Position numbers and translations under genes: made by a program | Assembly: GCA_943704415.1 (NCBI GenBank) | Contig: CALSCO010001746.1 | Span: forward strand, 1 to 21,776 | Length of the DNA: 21,776 nucleotides | Direction: 5' to 3' | DNA from: Parvularia atlantis | Taxonomy: Eukaryota; Opisthokonta; Rotosphaerida | Notes under the pieces: model-generated | The model's input: only the letters and a program-made list of their open reading frames with translations | Databases searched by the model: none | Told to the model about the DNA's origin: nothing | Shown here: positions 1 to 8,452 of the stretch, one piece after another | Layout of the letters: each line of letters begins with the position of its first letter | Position numbering within the stretch: position 1 is the stretch's first letter

Positions 1-2
1 AA

Positions 3-143
3 GGACATCGCGTCTGGTTTGAACTGGAACAGGCCTGGTTATCTCAAGAACCACGAGCACTGCTCGTGATGCGGGGGGAAACCCCTGAGGCTGCCTCGGG
101 CCCGGAGAAAGGTGCCACCAAGGACGACTCGGCTCCACAGTGA
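3..143 (+). CDS. Possible 3' end of a partial ORF, unknown
   Basis: A frame open from the window edge runs 46 codons to TGA at 141-143 and ends ...KDDSAPQ. No domain is recognisable. Its codons (gaa, tta, tct, caa, cca, cga) are much less GC-biased than those of the neighbouring genes. It may be the last exon of a gene lying mostly outside the window, or chance. The 87 bases between it and the PH-domain gene show nothing recognisable. Confidence 0.25.
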   Translation, partial: GHRVWFELEQAWLSQEPRALLVMRGETPEAASGPEKGATKDDSAPQ

Positions 144-230
144 CACAAGGAGTTCAGTTTAGGTTTGAAAAGGCACTTTTCAAGTTGTAAGAGGCGATCG
201 GTGTCACTGTGGCTTCAGTCGTGTTGCGGG

Positions 231-1435
231 ATGGACCGGCCGCGCGCAGTCAGCGCTCTGGTGCGCCCTCGCCACGCGGTGTGCCACGCTGAACACGCAC
301 ACCAGGATGCGGGCGCGGACGCGGTGACGCTCGAGGCGCTGGGCGCGGACGTGCACCACGGGTGGCTCACAAAGCAGGTCGCGTGTGAACAAACTCGCAC
401 GCGCGACCGACCGACCGCGGCGCGTGTCGCAGGGCGGGCACATCAAGACGTGGCGCCGGCGCTTCTTCGTGCTGACCGCGGGCCGCACGCTTCACTACTT
501 TCGCCGCGCCGAGCCCCGCGAGAAGGCGCGCACACCGCAGTGCATCGGTGCCGACTGACGGCACGCACAACACCAGGCTCTGGGCATGGTCACGCTCGCG
601 GGCTACACGCTCGCGCCGGCCGACGACGAGACGCGCCGGCCGTTCTCGCTCAAGCTCGTGGGCAGCGGCTCGGCGCGGTGCGTCAACGAGAACGAGACGC
701 GGTCAACGGCTCACGCTCTCGGCGCAGGACGTACTACATCGCAGCCGACACGCTCGCCGACCTCACGGCGTGGACCGGGGCGCTGCGCCTGGCCGTGCAG
801 CCTGCGCTAGCCGCTGCGCCGTCGACGCCGATCGAGATGCCGGCCGGCACACGCACGCTCTCGCCGCACGCGCAGGACTTCTCGTACGACAGCGATGACG
901 ACGGCGCGGCGGCCGGGCGCAAGGCGAGCGCGGCCGCGTTCTTCACGTGGCGCCGGCCGGGCAAGACTGCTGCTGTGCCGCCGATCCGCACGGCCGCGTC
1001 CGCGCCGTCGGCCAAGTCGCTGCCGACCTCGCCGATCACGAGCGCGACGTCGCCGCCGCTGCCCGCCGCCCAGACGCTGCGCACGCCGCTGCACGAGCAC
1101 TCGGGTGCGCGCCACCGACCCATGCGCTCGGCCACAGCGCTGACGGCCTGTGTGCGAGCGCAGAGACGCTGCCCCAGGTCGAGCACACGGCGCCGGAGGT
1201 CTTCTCGATCTCCGAGTCGTCGCTGGTCGTGGGCGACGAATACGTCGAGAGGCCGCTCGGCCCGCCGCCGGCCGGCGCGCTGCGCAAGAGCCCGTCCGCG
1301 CCGATCTTCCTGTCGGCGTTCTCGGCGGCGCTCGCGCAGGCGCTGAGCGGCGAGTCGGTGCGCGCGCGCGCCCCGCCCGCGCTGCTCGTCGCGTCACGCC
1401 TGACGTGCTCTATGCGCGCACAGTCGCCGACGTGA
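231..1435 (+). CDS. PH-domain protein
   Basis: Probable exons: 231-260, 306-377, 433-525, 577-677, 728-1103, 1178-1357 and 1424-1435. Joined, they give a pleckstrin-homology domain near the N-terminus. It begins HHGWLTKQ, continues GGHIKTWRRRFFVL, LHYFRR and GMVTLAGYTL, and closes with RTYYIAADTLADLTAWTGAL, which carries the near-invariant Trp of the last helix. PH domains bind phosphoinositides or protein partners and bring proteins to membranes. The rest (about residues 110-260) is a Ser/Pro/Ala-rich low-complexity tail with a short acidic patch (SYDSDDDG) and no second domain. Exons 3 and 4 join in frame only if the intron at 526-576 uses a GC donor. The acceptor of exon 6 could also be nearer 1165, and the tiny last exon is the least certain. 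The stop lies 35 bp from the stop of the opposing gene at 1471. Confidence 0.8.
526..576 (+). other. Probable GC-AG intron in the PH-domain gene
   Basis: The reading frame hits a TGA at 556. The only GT donors nearby (540, 548) give the wrong phase with the single acceptor at 575-576. A GC donor at 526 (GCGCGC, one base from the local GTGCGC consensus) is phase 0 and joins EPREK to ALGMVTLAGYT, a normal strand-to-strand join for a PH domain. Confidence 0.5.
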
Positions 1436-1470
1436 TGACCCTCTCTGTTGTACACGCGCTCAAAAACCGA

Positions 1471-1989
1471 TCAGTCGCCCTTGTCGCGCCGCGGCCGCTT
1501 GCCCGCCGTCGCCACACCCTGCGCTGACGATGCACGCAGCCGCAGCGACACGCGCCGCACGGGCTGCGCGACGCAGACGGCGCGGGCGGGGCGCGGGACG
1601 TCGGCGGGCGGGTCGCCGTCGTCGCCGTCGGCCGCGGGGCGCGTCGGGCGGGGCGGGCGGGGCGGGCGCGTTGACGGCTCGAGGCGGAAGACGAGCTCGC
1701 TCAGCACGCCCTCAGCCGCCACACCGACGAGCTCGTGCGCGTGCGGCACGTCGGGCAGGACGATGGTCGGCGTCGGCCCGGTCGCGTCCTGCGATCTCTC
1801 CGCATCAGCGACGCTACAAGGGGGGGAGAGCGCACGCACGTGCACGGCCAGCCGCCGCCCGCTGTGCCGCAGCAGCATCGGCAGCACGGCCGCGTCGTCG
1901 CTCTCGGCCAGGACGAAGAACTGCGGCGCGGCGCGGCGGCGGTGTGAGAGGGAGAGGCGGCAGAGGCTCCGGATGCGCACCGTCTCCAT
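1471..1989 (-). CDS. Small protein of unknown function
   Basis: On the minus strand the probable exons are 1989-1981, 1920-1840 and 1788-1471, all phase 0, with donors GTGCGC and GTGCGT. The product is about 135 aa. It starts METFFVLAESDDAAVLPMLL, has a compact hydrophobic and acidic first half, then a Pro/Arg/Asp-rich linker and a basic end (GKRPRRDKGD) that could serve as a nuclear localisation signal. I do not recognise the family. An unspliced 172-codon reading of the same frame is also open, so the intron calls rest on splice-site resemblance and on removal of an Arg-rich stretch. It lies tail to tail with the PH-domain gene (35 bp) and head to head with the receptor gene (62 bp between start codons). 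Confidence 0.55.
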   Translation of the reverse strand: METVRIRSLCRLSLSHRRRAAPQFFVLAESDDAAVLPMLLRHSGRRLAVHVRALSPPCSVADAERSQDATGPTPTIVLPDVPHAHELVGVAAEGVLSELVFRLEPSTRPPRPPRPTRPAADGDDGDPPADVPRPARAVCVAQPVRRVSLRLRASSAQGVATAGKRPRRDKGD

Positions 1990-2051
1990 GCCGACCGATC
2001 GCGACCGACTGTTTCACCCTGCCCCGCTGTCACGAATCTGCGCGCCGGCCG

Positions 2052-3343
2052 ATGGCGCAGCCGCCGGGGCCCGTTCGCCTGCCGCCGGATGAGCTGCAGC
2101 TCGTGCGCGACGTCGTGCTGGGCCTGTCGGTGCCGTCGGTGCTGGGTGGCGTGTTTGTGTGGGCCACGTTCGCGCTCTTCCCCGAGAAGCGGCAGGTGCG
2201 CAGCAGCCGCTGCTGTTGTTGCTTGTCTGCTCACACCGCGCGCCGCGCATCGGTAGACGCCGCTCATGCGCCTCATCTTCCTCTACACGACCGCGTCCGT
2301 CCTGCTCAACGGCTTCTTCATGACCGTCGGCGCGGACCGCACGGGCGCGCTCGGCACGGACACGGCGCTGTGCCGCTTCCAGGCGACGATCGTGCTGCTC
2401 ATGAGCAACCTGCTGGTGCGCCGTCGCCCGCCCGCCATCCCGACATCCTTGCTGAGTGTGCGCGCGCGCAGGTGACGCTGTGGCTGGGCGTGTTCTGGCA
2501 CATGTTTGTGCGCATCTGCTGGGACGATGAGGGCGACGGTAAGGCGCGCTTCGGCCTCACCGTGGCGCTCGCGCTCGGGTACAGCGTCGTGCTGAGCGTG
2601 TGCCCGCTGCTGGTGGACGACGGCATCGAGTACGACGGCGTATGGTGCTTCATTGGCCTGCAGAACTGGGGCCTACTCGTCCTATGCTACTACGCCGGGA
2701 TGGCCGTCGCGTGCTGCTCTAGCGTCGGCCTGTGGTGCGCGCCGGCCGTGCGCCACACCAATCGCTTCACACGGTGTACGCGCGTACACGCGCAGGGTTC
2801 TCACGATTCAGAAGCTGCGCAGCGCGCGGCAGTCGTCCTCGGCCAGCGGCGAGACGGCGCGCCTCGTCCCGTACCGTGCGCCGCCTGCTTGTGCGTGCCC
2901 TACTCACCTTCCACATGCCCCATCATGATCACAGCCGCATCCGAGCGCCCGACGGCGTCGCTGCTCGTGTCGGAGCGGTCGACGCGCGTGCTGCTGCGCC
3001 AGTTCGTCTTTGTGTCGCTGTTCCTCATCGCGTTCGTGTTCCTCTTCATCAACTGTGCGCTGCTGGTGCCAGTGGGCTGTGCGCGCCTTCTGCTCACGCG
3101 CTCGCAGACCTGGTCGCCCTGCCGACAGGGTACCTGACGCTGCTGGGCTGGATCACGCAGGCGACGATCATCTGCGCGAGCTCGATCATGGTGCGGCTCG
3201 TGCCAAGGCGCGCAGACGAGCCTGACGGGGGGTCGGCGCAGGTGTTCTGCGTCTTTGGCGTGACGTCGCGCAACGTCAAGCTGTGGCGCGACCTGTTGAC
3301 GGGGGTGCGTGTGCGCGGTGGGACACCGACGATCAACAAGTGA
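2052..3343 (+). CDS. Seven-transmembrane receptor, cAMP-receptor-like (class E) GPCR
   Basis: Exons 2052-2195, 2257-2415, 2472-2734, 2796-2875, 2935-3054 and 3108-3343 close in phase and give 333 aa. Seven hydrophobic segments can be read: VVLGLSVPSVLGGVFVW, LIFLYTTASVLLNGFFM, a third starting CRFQATIVLLMSNLL, FGLTVALALGYSVVLSV, a fifth starting WCFIGLQNWGLLVLCYY, FVSLFLIAFVFLFIN and TLLGWITQATIICASSI. The Cys at the top of helix 3 and the WC before helix 5 would form the usual extracellular disulfide. These traits and the short loops resemble Dictyostelium cAMP-receptor-like proteins, which signal through heterotrimeric G proteins at the plasma membrane. The third cytoplasmic loop is Ser-rich (RSARQSSSASGETARL). 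The donor of intron 4 could be 2876 or 2891, changing the loop by five residues. The ligand cannot be predicted. Confidence 0.8.
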
Positions 3344-3752
3344 GCCTTGCCTGTGTTGCGCCTGCGTTGCACTCTCGTCTCGCGTGAGTTCCACTCGCGT
3401 TTCGCTCGCACGGCGACGCCGCCGCCGACTTGCTCATGCTGCACAAGGGCGTCGCCGGCGAGACAGAGGTCCGGCGATGGCGCGAGGCCGGCCTGCTCGT
3501 GGTCGTCTGTTGACCGTGACGGTAAACAGTGCCGAGCACAAGAAGCGCTTCCTCCGCGCGCACCTCCGCGTGCCCGTTATCACCGACCACCCGCGCCACG
3601 CCCCGCTCACGCCCGTGCCCAGCGTCGACTGAGACGGCCGTGTCTGTGTGCTGAGGATGGGAACAGTGTGCAGGGGAGCGCATTGCCAGTGCCTACGCGC
3701 GTCGTTATCTTGAGCGGGGCGTTGAGCTAGCCTGAGGGCGTCAGGCGCGGCG
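3344..3752. other. Spacer between receptor and zinc-finger genes, with one weak ORF
   Basis: This 409-bp stretch lies between two convergent stop codons. On the plus strand a 51-codon ORF (3478-3632) starts MARGRPARGRLLTV and ends HAPLTPVPSVD. Its middle (SAEHKKRFLRAHLRVPVITD) looks protein-like but matches no family I know. An alternative upstream start at 3436 would need a very short intron whose phases do not close. It could equally be 3' untranslated sequence or an unrecognised small gene. Confidence 0.2.
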
Positions 3753-5391
3753 TCATTGCGCATTGCTACGGAGAAACTTGAGCCGGAGCTTGTCGAAGTA
3801 GCACATGTCGACCGACGACGGCGGCGACGACGTGCGTGACGGCAGCACGGGCGCGGGGCCGGCGGCGGCGGCGGCAGGGACCAGGGCTTGCTGCGCGGGC
3901 ATCGGCAGGTAGAAGCGGCCTTGCTGGTGCATCATCGCGGCCGGGTGCATCGCCGCCTGCATCGACTGCTGCTGCGCGTACAAGACGTACGGCGCCGCCG
4001 CGTACATGCCGTCCATGCCGTCCATGCTGTGCATCGCCGGGAGCCGTGCGCCGCCGCCGGAGCCCTGGTACGGCGGCATGAACGCGTACGCGTTCGCGGG
4101 CACGTACTGCGGCGCAAGCACAAACTGGTGGTGCGGCTGCTGCTGGGCCTGCGCGTGCGGCTGCGGCGCCTGGCCGGGCGACGACAACATCGACGGCAGC
4201 GGGCTGACCGAGCTGGCCACGCTCGAGGTCGATGACGCCGGCGACTGCGAGCCCGCGCGCACGACGAGGTTCGCGCCCTTGCCTCCCGACGCGCTCAGGC
4301 GGCGCGGGCGCTTGGTCATTGTCCCGCGCAGCTGCGGGGCCGGCGCCTCCTGGCTCTGCTGGTCCTGCGATGGCGCGGCCTCGGCGCCGCCCTTGCTCGA
4401 CGTGACCGTGATCGTCCTCGCCTTGATCGGCGTCTCGCCATCATCGCTCGGGCGCTTGCGCGTGCGCGACGAGCGAGACGTGTGGCAACGCGCGTGCTGC
4501 GTGCCGAGTGGTCAGCGGTCGTGTGCGTGCGGCGCGCCCCCCAAAACCCCTAACCTGCAGCATGTTGTCGTAGCGCGAGAACCGCTTGAGGCAGCCCGGA
4601 AAGACGCACGCAAACGGCCGCTCGCCCGTGTGCGCGCGGATGTGCCGCTTGAGGTGCTCCAGGCGCCCGAACGACCGCGAGCAGTTCTGAGGGCGCAGTC
4701 AGCCGCCGTGCAGGGGGGTAGGCCTGGGCCGCACCTCAAAGTGGCAGAGGTGCGTGTGCTTCTCGTTGCGCGTGTCGGCCTGCCGGTCGTAGTGGTATTG
4801 GCGCGGCAGGGGCGGCTGCGTCGCGGCCTGCTGCTTCGGCCGCTGGGCGGGCTGACGCTGCTGCTTACCGCGCTGCGTCTGGCGTCGCCCGTACTCGCCG
4901 TCGTCGCGGTCGTCCAGGCCCTGGACCGCACCGTCGTCGTCCTCGCCCGGCCCGTCGTCCTCGTCGTCGTCGTCATCGCCCGCCCCGTCGTCGTCATCGC
5001 TGCTCCGTTGCCCCTCGCTCTCCAGCTCCTCGTTGGCGTCATCGGCGTCGGCATGCACTCGGCCCTGCAAGCACGTGCAAAGGGGGTGTCAGCCATCGCC
5101 GTCAGCGTCCGACCAGCAGAGTCCCCGAGCACATGCGCGCGCCCTCGCGAAAGCCACAGCCAGCCAGCGGAAACGCGGCCGGAACACGACCGCGACAGGC
5201 GTGAAACCGCGCCCGGCGCACGTCCAGCACGTAACCATCAAAAAGTAACAGCTTGGCGACGATGCAATACACACCTGGTCGCCGCGCGCCGGCGTCACCA
5301 GGGCCACCGTCTGCAGCTCGGACGCGCGCAGCAGCTGCGTCACGGCGTGGTCGAAGGACTTGGCGGCGTAGGCATCGACGCCGGCGACCAT
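3753..5391 (-). CDS. C2H2 zinc-finger transcription factor (two tandem fingers)
   Basis: Exons on the minus strand are 5391-5275, 5064-4735, 4686-4555 and 4496-3753, all phase 0, giving about 440 aa. Order: a short N-terminal segment ([17 protein letters not shown]); a very acidic run (about residues 60-80) and a Gln/Arg-rich stretch; then two consecutive C2H2 fingers at about residues 144-200. Finger 1 is C-x4-C-x12-H-x3-H, spanning [20 protein letters not shown], followed by the classic linker HTGERPF. Finger 2 is C-x4-C-x12-H-x3-H ending [18 protein letters not shown] and SRYDNMLQH match the Msn2/Com2-like two-finger class, which binds short GC-rich DNA sites. The last 240 residues are disordered, rich in Ser, Gln, Met and Tyr, with a basic TMTKRPRRL that may be nuclear targeting. 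Introns cut both fingers: one between the Cys pair of finger 1, one just before the His pair of finger 2. Intron 1 (210 bp) is the longest in the window. Confidence 0.85.
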
Positions 5392-6222
5392 CCTGTGCGC
5401 GCGTGAGTGCGGGCTGAGGCGCCCTGCGCGGCCGAAGCGGGAAAAACTGCGTGCGCTGCCGTCGCCCCGCGCCAGGCGCGCAAGGGGGGGAGGCTGCTGC
5501 TGAGCGGGCTGTCCCGCAAACAAAAGCGCAGTCGCGCGAGGAGGGGGGCGAAAAGAGGGCCCGCAACGGCTTGATAAGGAAGCGCCACGACCCTTATCGC
5601 GCACGTCACCGCCGCCGTCGCGCGCCCCGCCCCGCCCCGACCTGCACCCGCGCGCCATGCACCCGCCGCCATCTCCACGATGCGCAACGACGCGCCTTCG
5701 CAGCGAACGACCGCGACGCAGGAGAGAGAAAAACAGCGAAAACAAAAAAAAAAAGAGGACGGTCGCTGTTTCGCCGCGCGACGAGGCGGCGCGGGCGCCC
5801 GTCCGCAGCAGGCGCCGGGGCGCGGGCGGTGCGCGGGGCGGCGGCGGGCGGCGGGCGGCGGGCGCCGGCGGCGGTCGCGGGACGCGCAGCGAGACGGAAG
5901 AGGGAAGGGGCAAAGAGGCAATTTGTTGATCACATGAGACCGGTTTCAGACAATCTCGTATATAGCAACGGCTGTACGCGATCGGGCCAATCAGACGCCA
6001 TCTCAGACACAGATGACCGATTGTGCCATAGCAACCGCGGCGGACCTGCAGCGCGCCGCCGCCACACGCCCCACCGATGCTGCCGACGACGACGACGACG
6101 ACACGATGGCTCGCAAGTGCGCAACGGCTCCTCGCCACGGCGGCCAGTGCAGCGGCTCGCGCGTTGCCGCGGCCCCGCACGGCACAATCAACCGACTGCC
6201 CACGACTCACGACTCTGCACAT
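5392..6222. other. Intergenic 5' region of the zinc-finger gene
   Basis: This 831-bp stretch separates the start of the zinc-finger gene from the stop of the GOLD-domain gene, the largest spacer here. It holds an A-rich tract around 5739-5754 (T-rich on the sense strand of the downstream gene), GC-skewed low complexity at 5820-5885, a short GAC repeat around 6084-6102 and AT-richer DNA near 5930-6000. On the minus strand the frame of zinc-finger exon 1 stays open through the whole stretch, but its composition (Arg/Pro/Ala runs, a Phe run from the T tract) does not look coding. No other gene is supported. Confidence 0.5.
5959..5991 (-). promoter_or_regulatory. Candidate core promoter of the zinc-finger gene
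   Basis: Read on the minus strand, ATTGG (inverted CCAAT, 5991-5987) is followed 22 bp later by TATATA (5964-5959), inside one of the few AT-richer patches of the window. Position and order suit transcription of the minus-strand zinc-finger gene, which would then have a 5' leader of about 540 nt. This is inference from motif resemblance only. Confidence 0.3.
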
Positions 6223-8217
6223 TCATTTTTGCTTCGCGATCATGACGGCCAGCGTTGGCGAGCCCGGCGGCGGCGGGCGCAGGCGGATATCGTACGAGAG
6301 CATCTTGCTCGTGAGCAGGCTGAACGTGTTGTCCCAGCAGAGAAAGTACGTCCCGCTCTTGAGCGCCTTCATCTCGCCGCGGATCACGTTGGTGTCGGCG
6401 CGGTGCCGCCGCGCGCTCACGATCACCTGCCACCCCCGGCCGTCAGCGCACAACTCAACCAAGGGCACGACGGCGCACCTCGCGCTCGACTTGGTAGCTC
6501 TGCTCTAGCGCTGTCATGCTCAGCCGGTCCAGGTCATCCTCCAGCGGCAGCATCGGCGGCGGCAGCGAGCCCACGCTCGACCCGTCGCTCGAGTTGGCGC
6601 TCATGGGCGCGTCGGGCGACCGCGGCGGCACGCTCGCTGCGCGCTTGGGCGTGCTGGCGCGGCTCGCGCTCGGGGGCGGGCTCGCGTACTCGACGCGGAA
6701 CCCGATGTCCTGCGCGCGGCGGCGGCGAGGCTTAGCACGCGCTCGTGCAAACAGGCCGTGCGCCGCACGTTGTTCTGCGTCAGAAACTCCCACAGGATCG
6801 TGCTGCCGACCTGGTCATCGGTGATCTGCCGCGCGGCGCATGAGCGGGACGCCACAGGCTGTGTGTCATGCGCGTGCCTCGAGCGTGTACTCAAACGAGC
6901 TGCGCGCGGCCACCGCCACCGTGGCCTTCATCGGCTGCCGGCTCGTCTTCTCGGCCGTGGTGATCATGGGCGAGTTGAGGAAGAGCGTCATGAGCAGCGC
7001 GAGGCTCCGGTCGAGCTCGCGGTGGTAAAGCTCGGCGGCGTACGCGAGCTCGGCCAGCATCTCGCGCTCGCTGCCGGCGGCGGGTTCAGCATGGGGGCCG
7101 TGCACGGGCGCATGCGCATGCGCACCGCTCGGCCTCGAGGTCTTTGCTGTGATGCACGAGCGCGAGCAGCACAAACAGGCGGTTGATGAACTCGGTCAGC
7201 TCGTACTGCGACGGCCCGTACGTCGCGCGGATCTCCTCGAGCGGCCTGCGTGCGCGGTGTCAACGAGCCGTGTTGGATGGCGGGGGCAAGTGCGCACCCC
7301 TCCTCGTCGTTGATCGTCTTGACAAAGTCCAGCAGCACCTGCGGCACGCCGCCGATGTACTTCAGCACGAGCTTGAAGACGCCGCTCGCGCTCCCGAGGC
7401 TCGCGAGGGTCTGCCGCCTGTGCGCAGCGACCTGTGAGCACGGCACGGCATGGTGCCGCGCGCGGCAGCGCACCGCTTGAGCTGCATCTGCCAGAGCATG
7501 TTGTACTTGCCCTCGATGGACCCGCCGGTCTCCTCGAAGCGGCGCACCTCTACGCGCCAGGCAGTGAGCGCACACGGCGACCAAGCATACCCTCGCACCG
7601 TCCGCGGCCTGCTGCTCCGAGCGCTTCGAGTATGCGATCACCAGGTTGCCGCGCCAGTCCTTGGGCAGGAAGCGCTGGACGAGCTCGCGCGCGTGGTTGA
7701 GGTTCTTGTCCTGCAGGTCGGCGATGGCCGCGACGGCCTCGCGCGCGTGGTCGGCGATGGCCTCGACAAAGCTGCCGCCGCGTCCCTGCCCGCGCCGCCG
7801 CCCGCCCTAGATCAGCCCGCGCGACGAGCCATCCGCGCCGCGCCGCGCACCCGCAGCTGCTCGTCGGCGGCCAGCGCCAGCACCTGCTCGCCGTACTCGC
7901 GCCCGCGCCACAGGTTCTCGTCGATCTTGTGCGGGTGCGGGCGCAGGTGCCGCTTGGCCCTGCCGGCGTCTGCGGGCGCCGTCAGCACCGCGCCACGGCC
8001 CGCCCTCGGGGCGCCCGCCTCCGGACCGGCCATCTCGCCGATGCGGCGGTCCATCCACGCGCGGCTCGTGCGGAACGCCTCGGGCAGCTCAATCGGCGCA
8101 TACTGCTGGCACCACTGCGCCCGCCCACCTCAGACGGGCCGCCGCGAGCAGCACGGCGCAGCGGCAGCGGCGCACCTGGCGCAGCGATTCGCGCGAGATG
8201 GGCGACAGGCCTTCCAT
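6223..8217 (-). CDS. GOLD-domain protein
   Basis: Ten exons on the minus strand close in phase: 8217-8176, 8105-7851, 7785-7599, 7549-7474, 7417-7298, 7245-7126, 7070-6878, 6825-6769, 6709-6479 and 6426-6223. The product is about 494 aa. The C-terminal part is a GOLD beta-sandwich: STILWEFLTQNN joined to DIGFRVEY, a Ser/Pro insert, then KSGTYFLCWDNTFSLLTSKM and LSYDIRL. GOLD domains occur in p24 cargo receptors, Sec14-like/patellin proteins and FYCO1, where they bind proteins or membranes. The N-terminal 330 residues are mostly helical (examples: LVQRFLPKDWRGNLVIAYSK, SQYELTEFINRLFVLLALVH) and match no domain I can name. No signal peptide or transmembrane helix is seen, so it is not a p24 protein. 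A cytosolic membrane-traffic role is inference. Exon 2 has a tandem acceptor (8106 or 8103), so Gln15 may be optional. Exon 7 ends at a GC donor. Confidence 0.75.
6826..6877 (-). other. Probable GC-AG intron in the GOLD-domain gene
   Basis: Exon 7 (7070-6878) must end in phase 0 before an in-frame TGA. The only site giving the right phase is a GC donor (GCACGC) at 6877 paired with the acceptor GGCAG at 6826. The join gives FEYTLE then ITDDQVGSTILW. The GT at 6885 gives the wrong phase. Confidence 0.5.
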
Positions 8218-8452
8218 CACTAGTTCCGTCACGCCGGTGCCAGTGCCGAATGACTGAGAGAAACGACAAACATCACTTGAACCGTCACCGGAGCGCAACT
8301 GAAAAGGACGACGACGGGCCGGCGACTACGAGACCAAGCACTCGACCGTCGTGACGTTCTGCGTGAGTGCGCCCTGCTCGGGCTGGCGTTGAATGAACGT
8401 GAATTTGTCGTTCCGAGGCTCAATTGTGTAGTACTCAGGGGTAACTGGCAGG
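8218..8452. promoter_or_regulatory. Shared divergent promoter region, GOLD gene and CHERP gene
   Basis: The start codons of two divergent genes are 235 bp apart, so both promoters must lie here or inside the genes. The stretch is less GC-rich than its surroundings, with AT-richer runs around 8255-8310 and 8390-8440. No unambiguous TATA box is seen. Confidence 0.4.

Noticed and set aside
165-1346. A continuous 393-codon plus-strand frame over the PH-domain gene
   Set aside because: It reads out of frame through the PH core at 433-677 and is Arg/Ala-rich there. The spliced model recovers the complete PH domain.
1530-3137. A 535-codon plus-strand frame covering the unknown minus gene and the receptor gene
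   Set aside because: Only the parts at 2052-2195, 2472-2734 and 2935-3054 are receptor exons; the rest is antisense or intron sequence. High GC makes stops rare.
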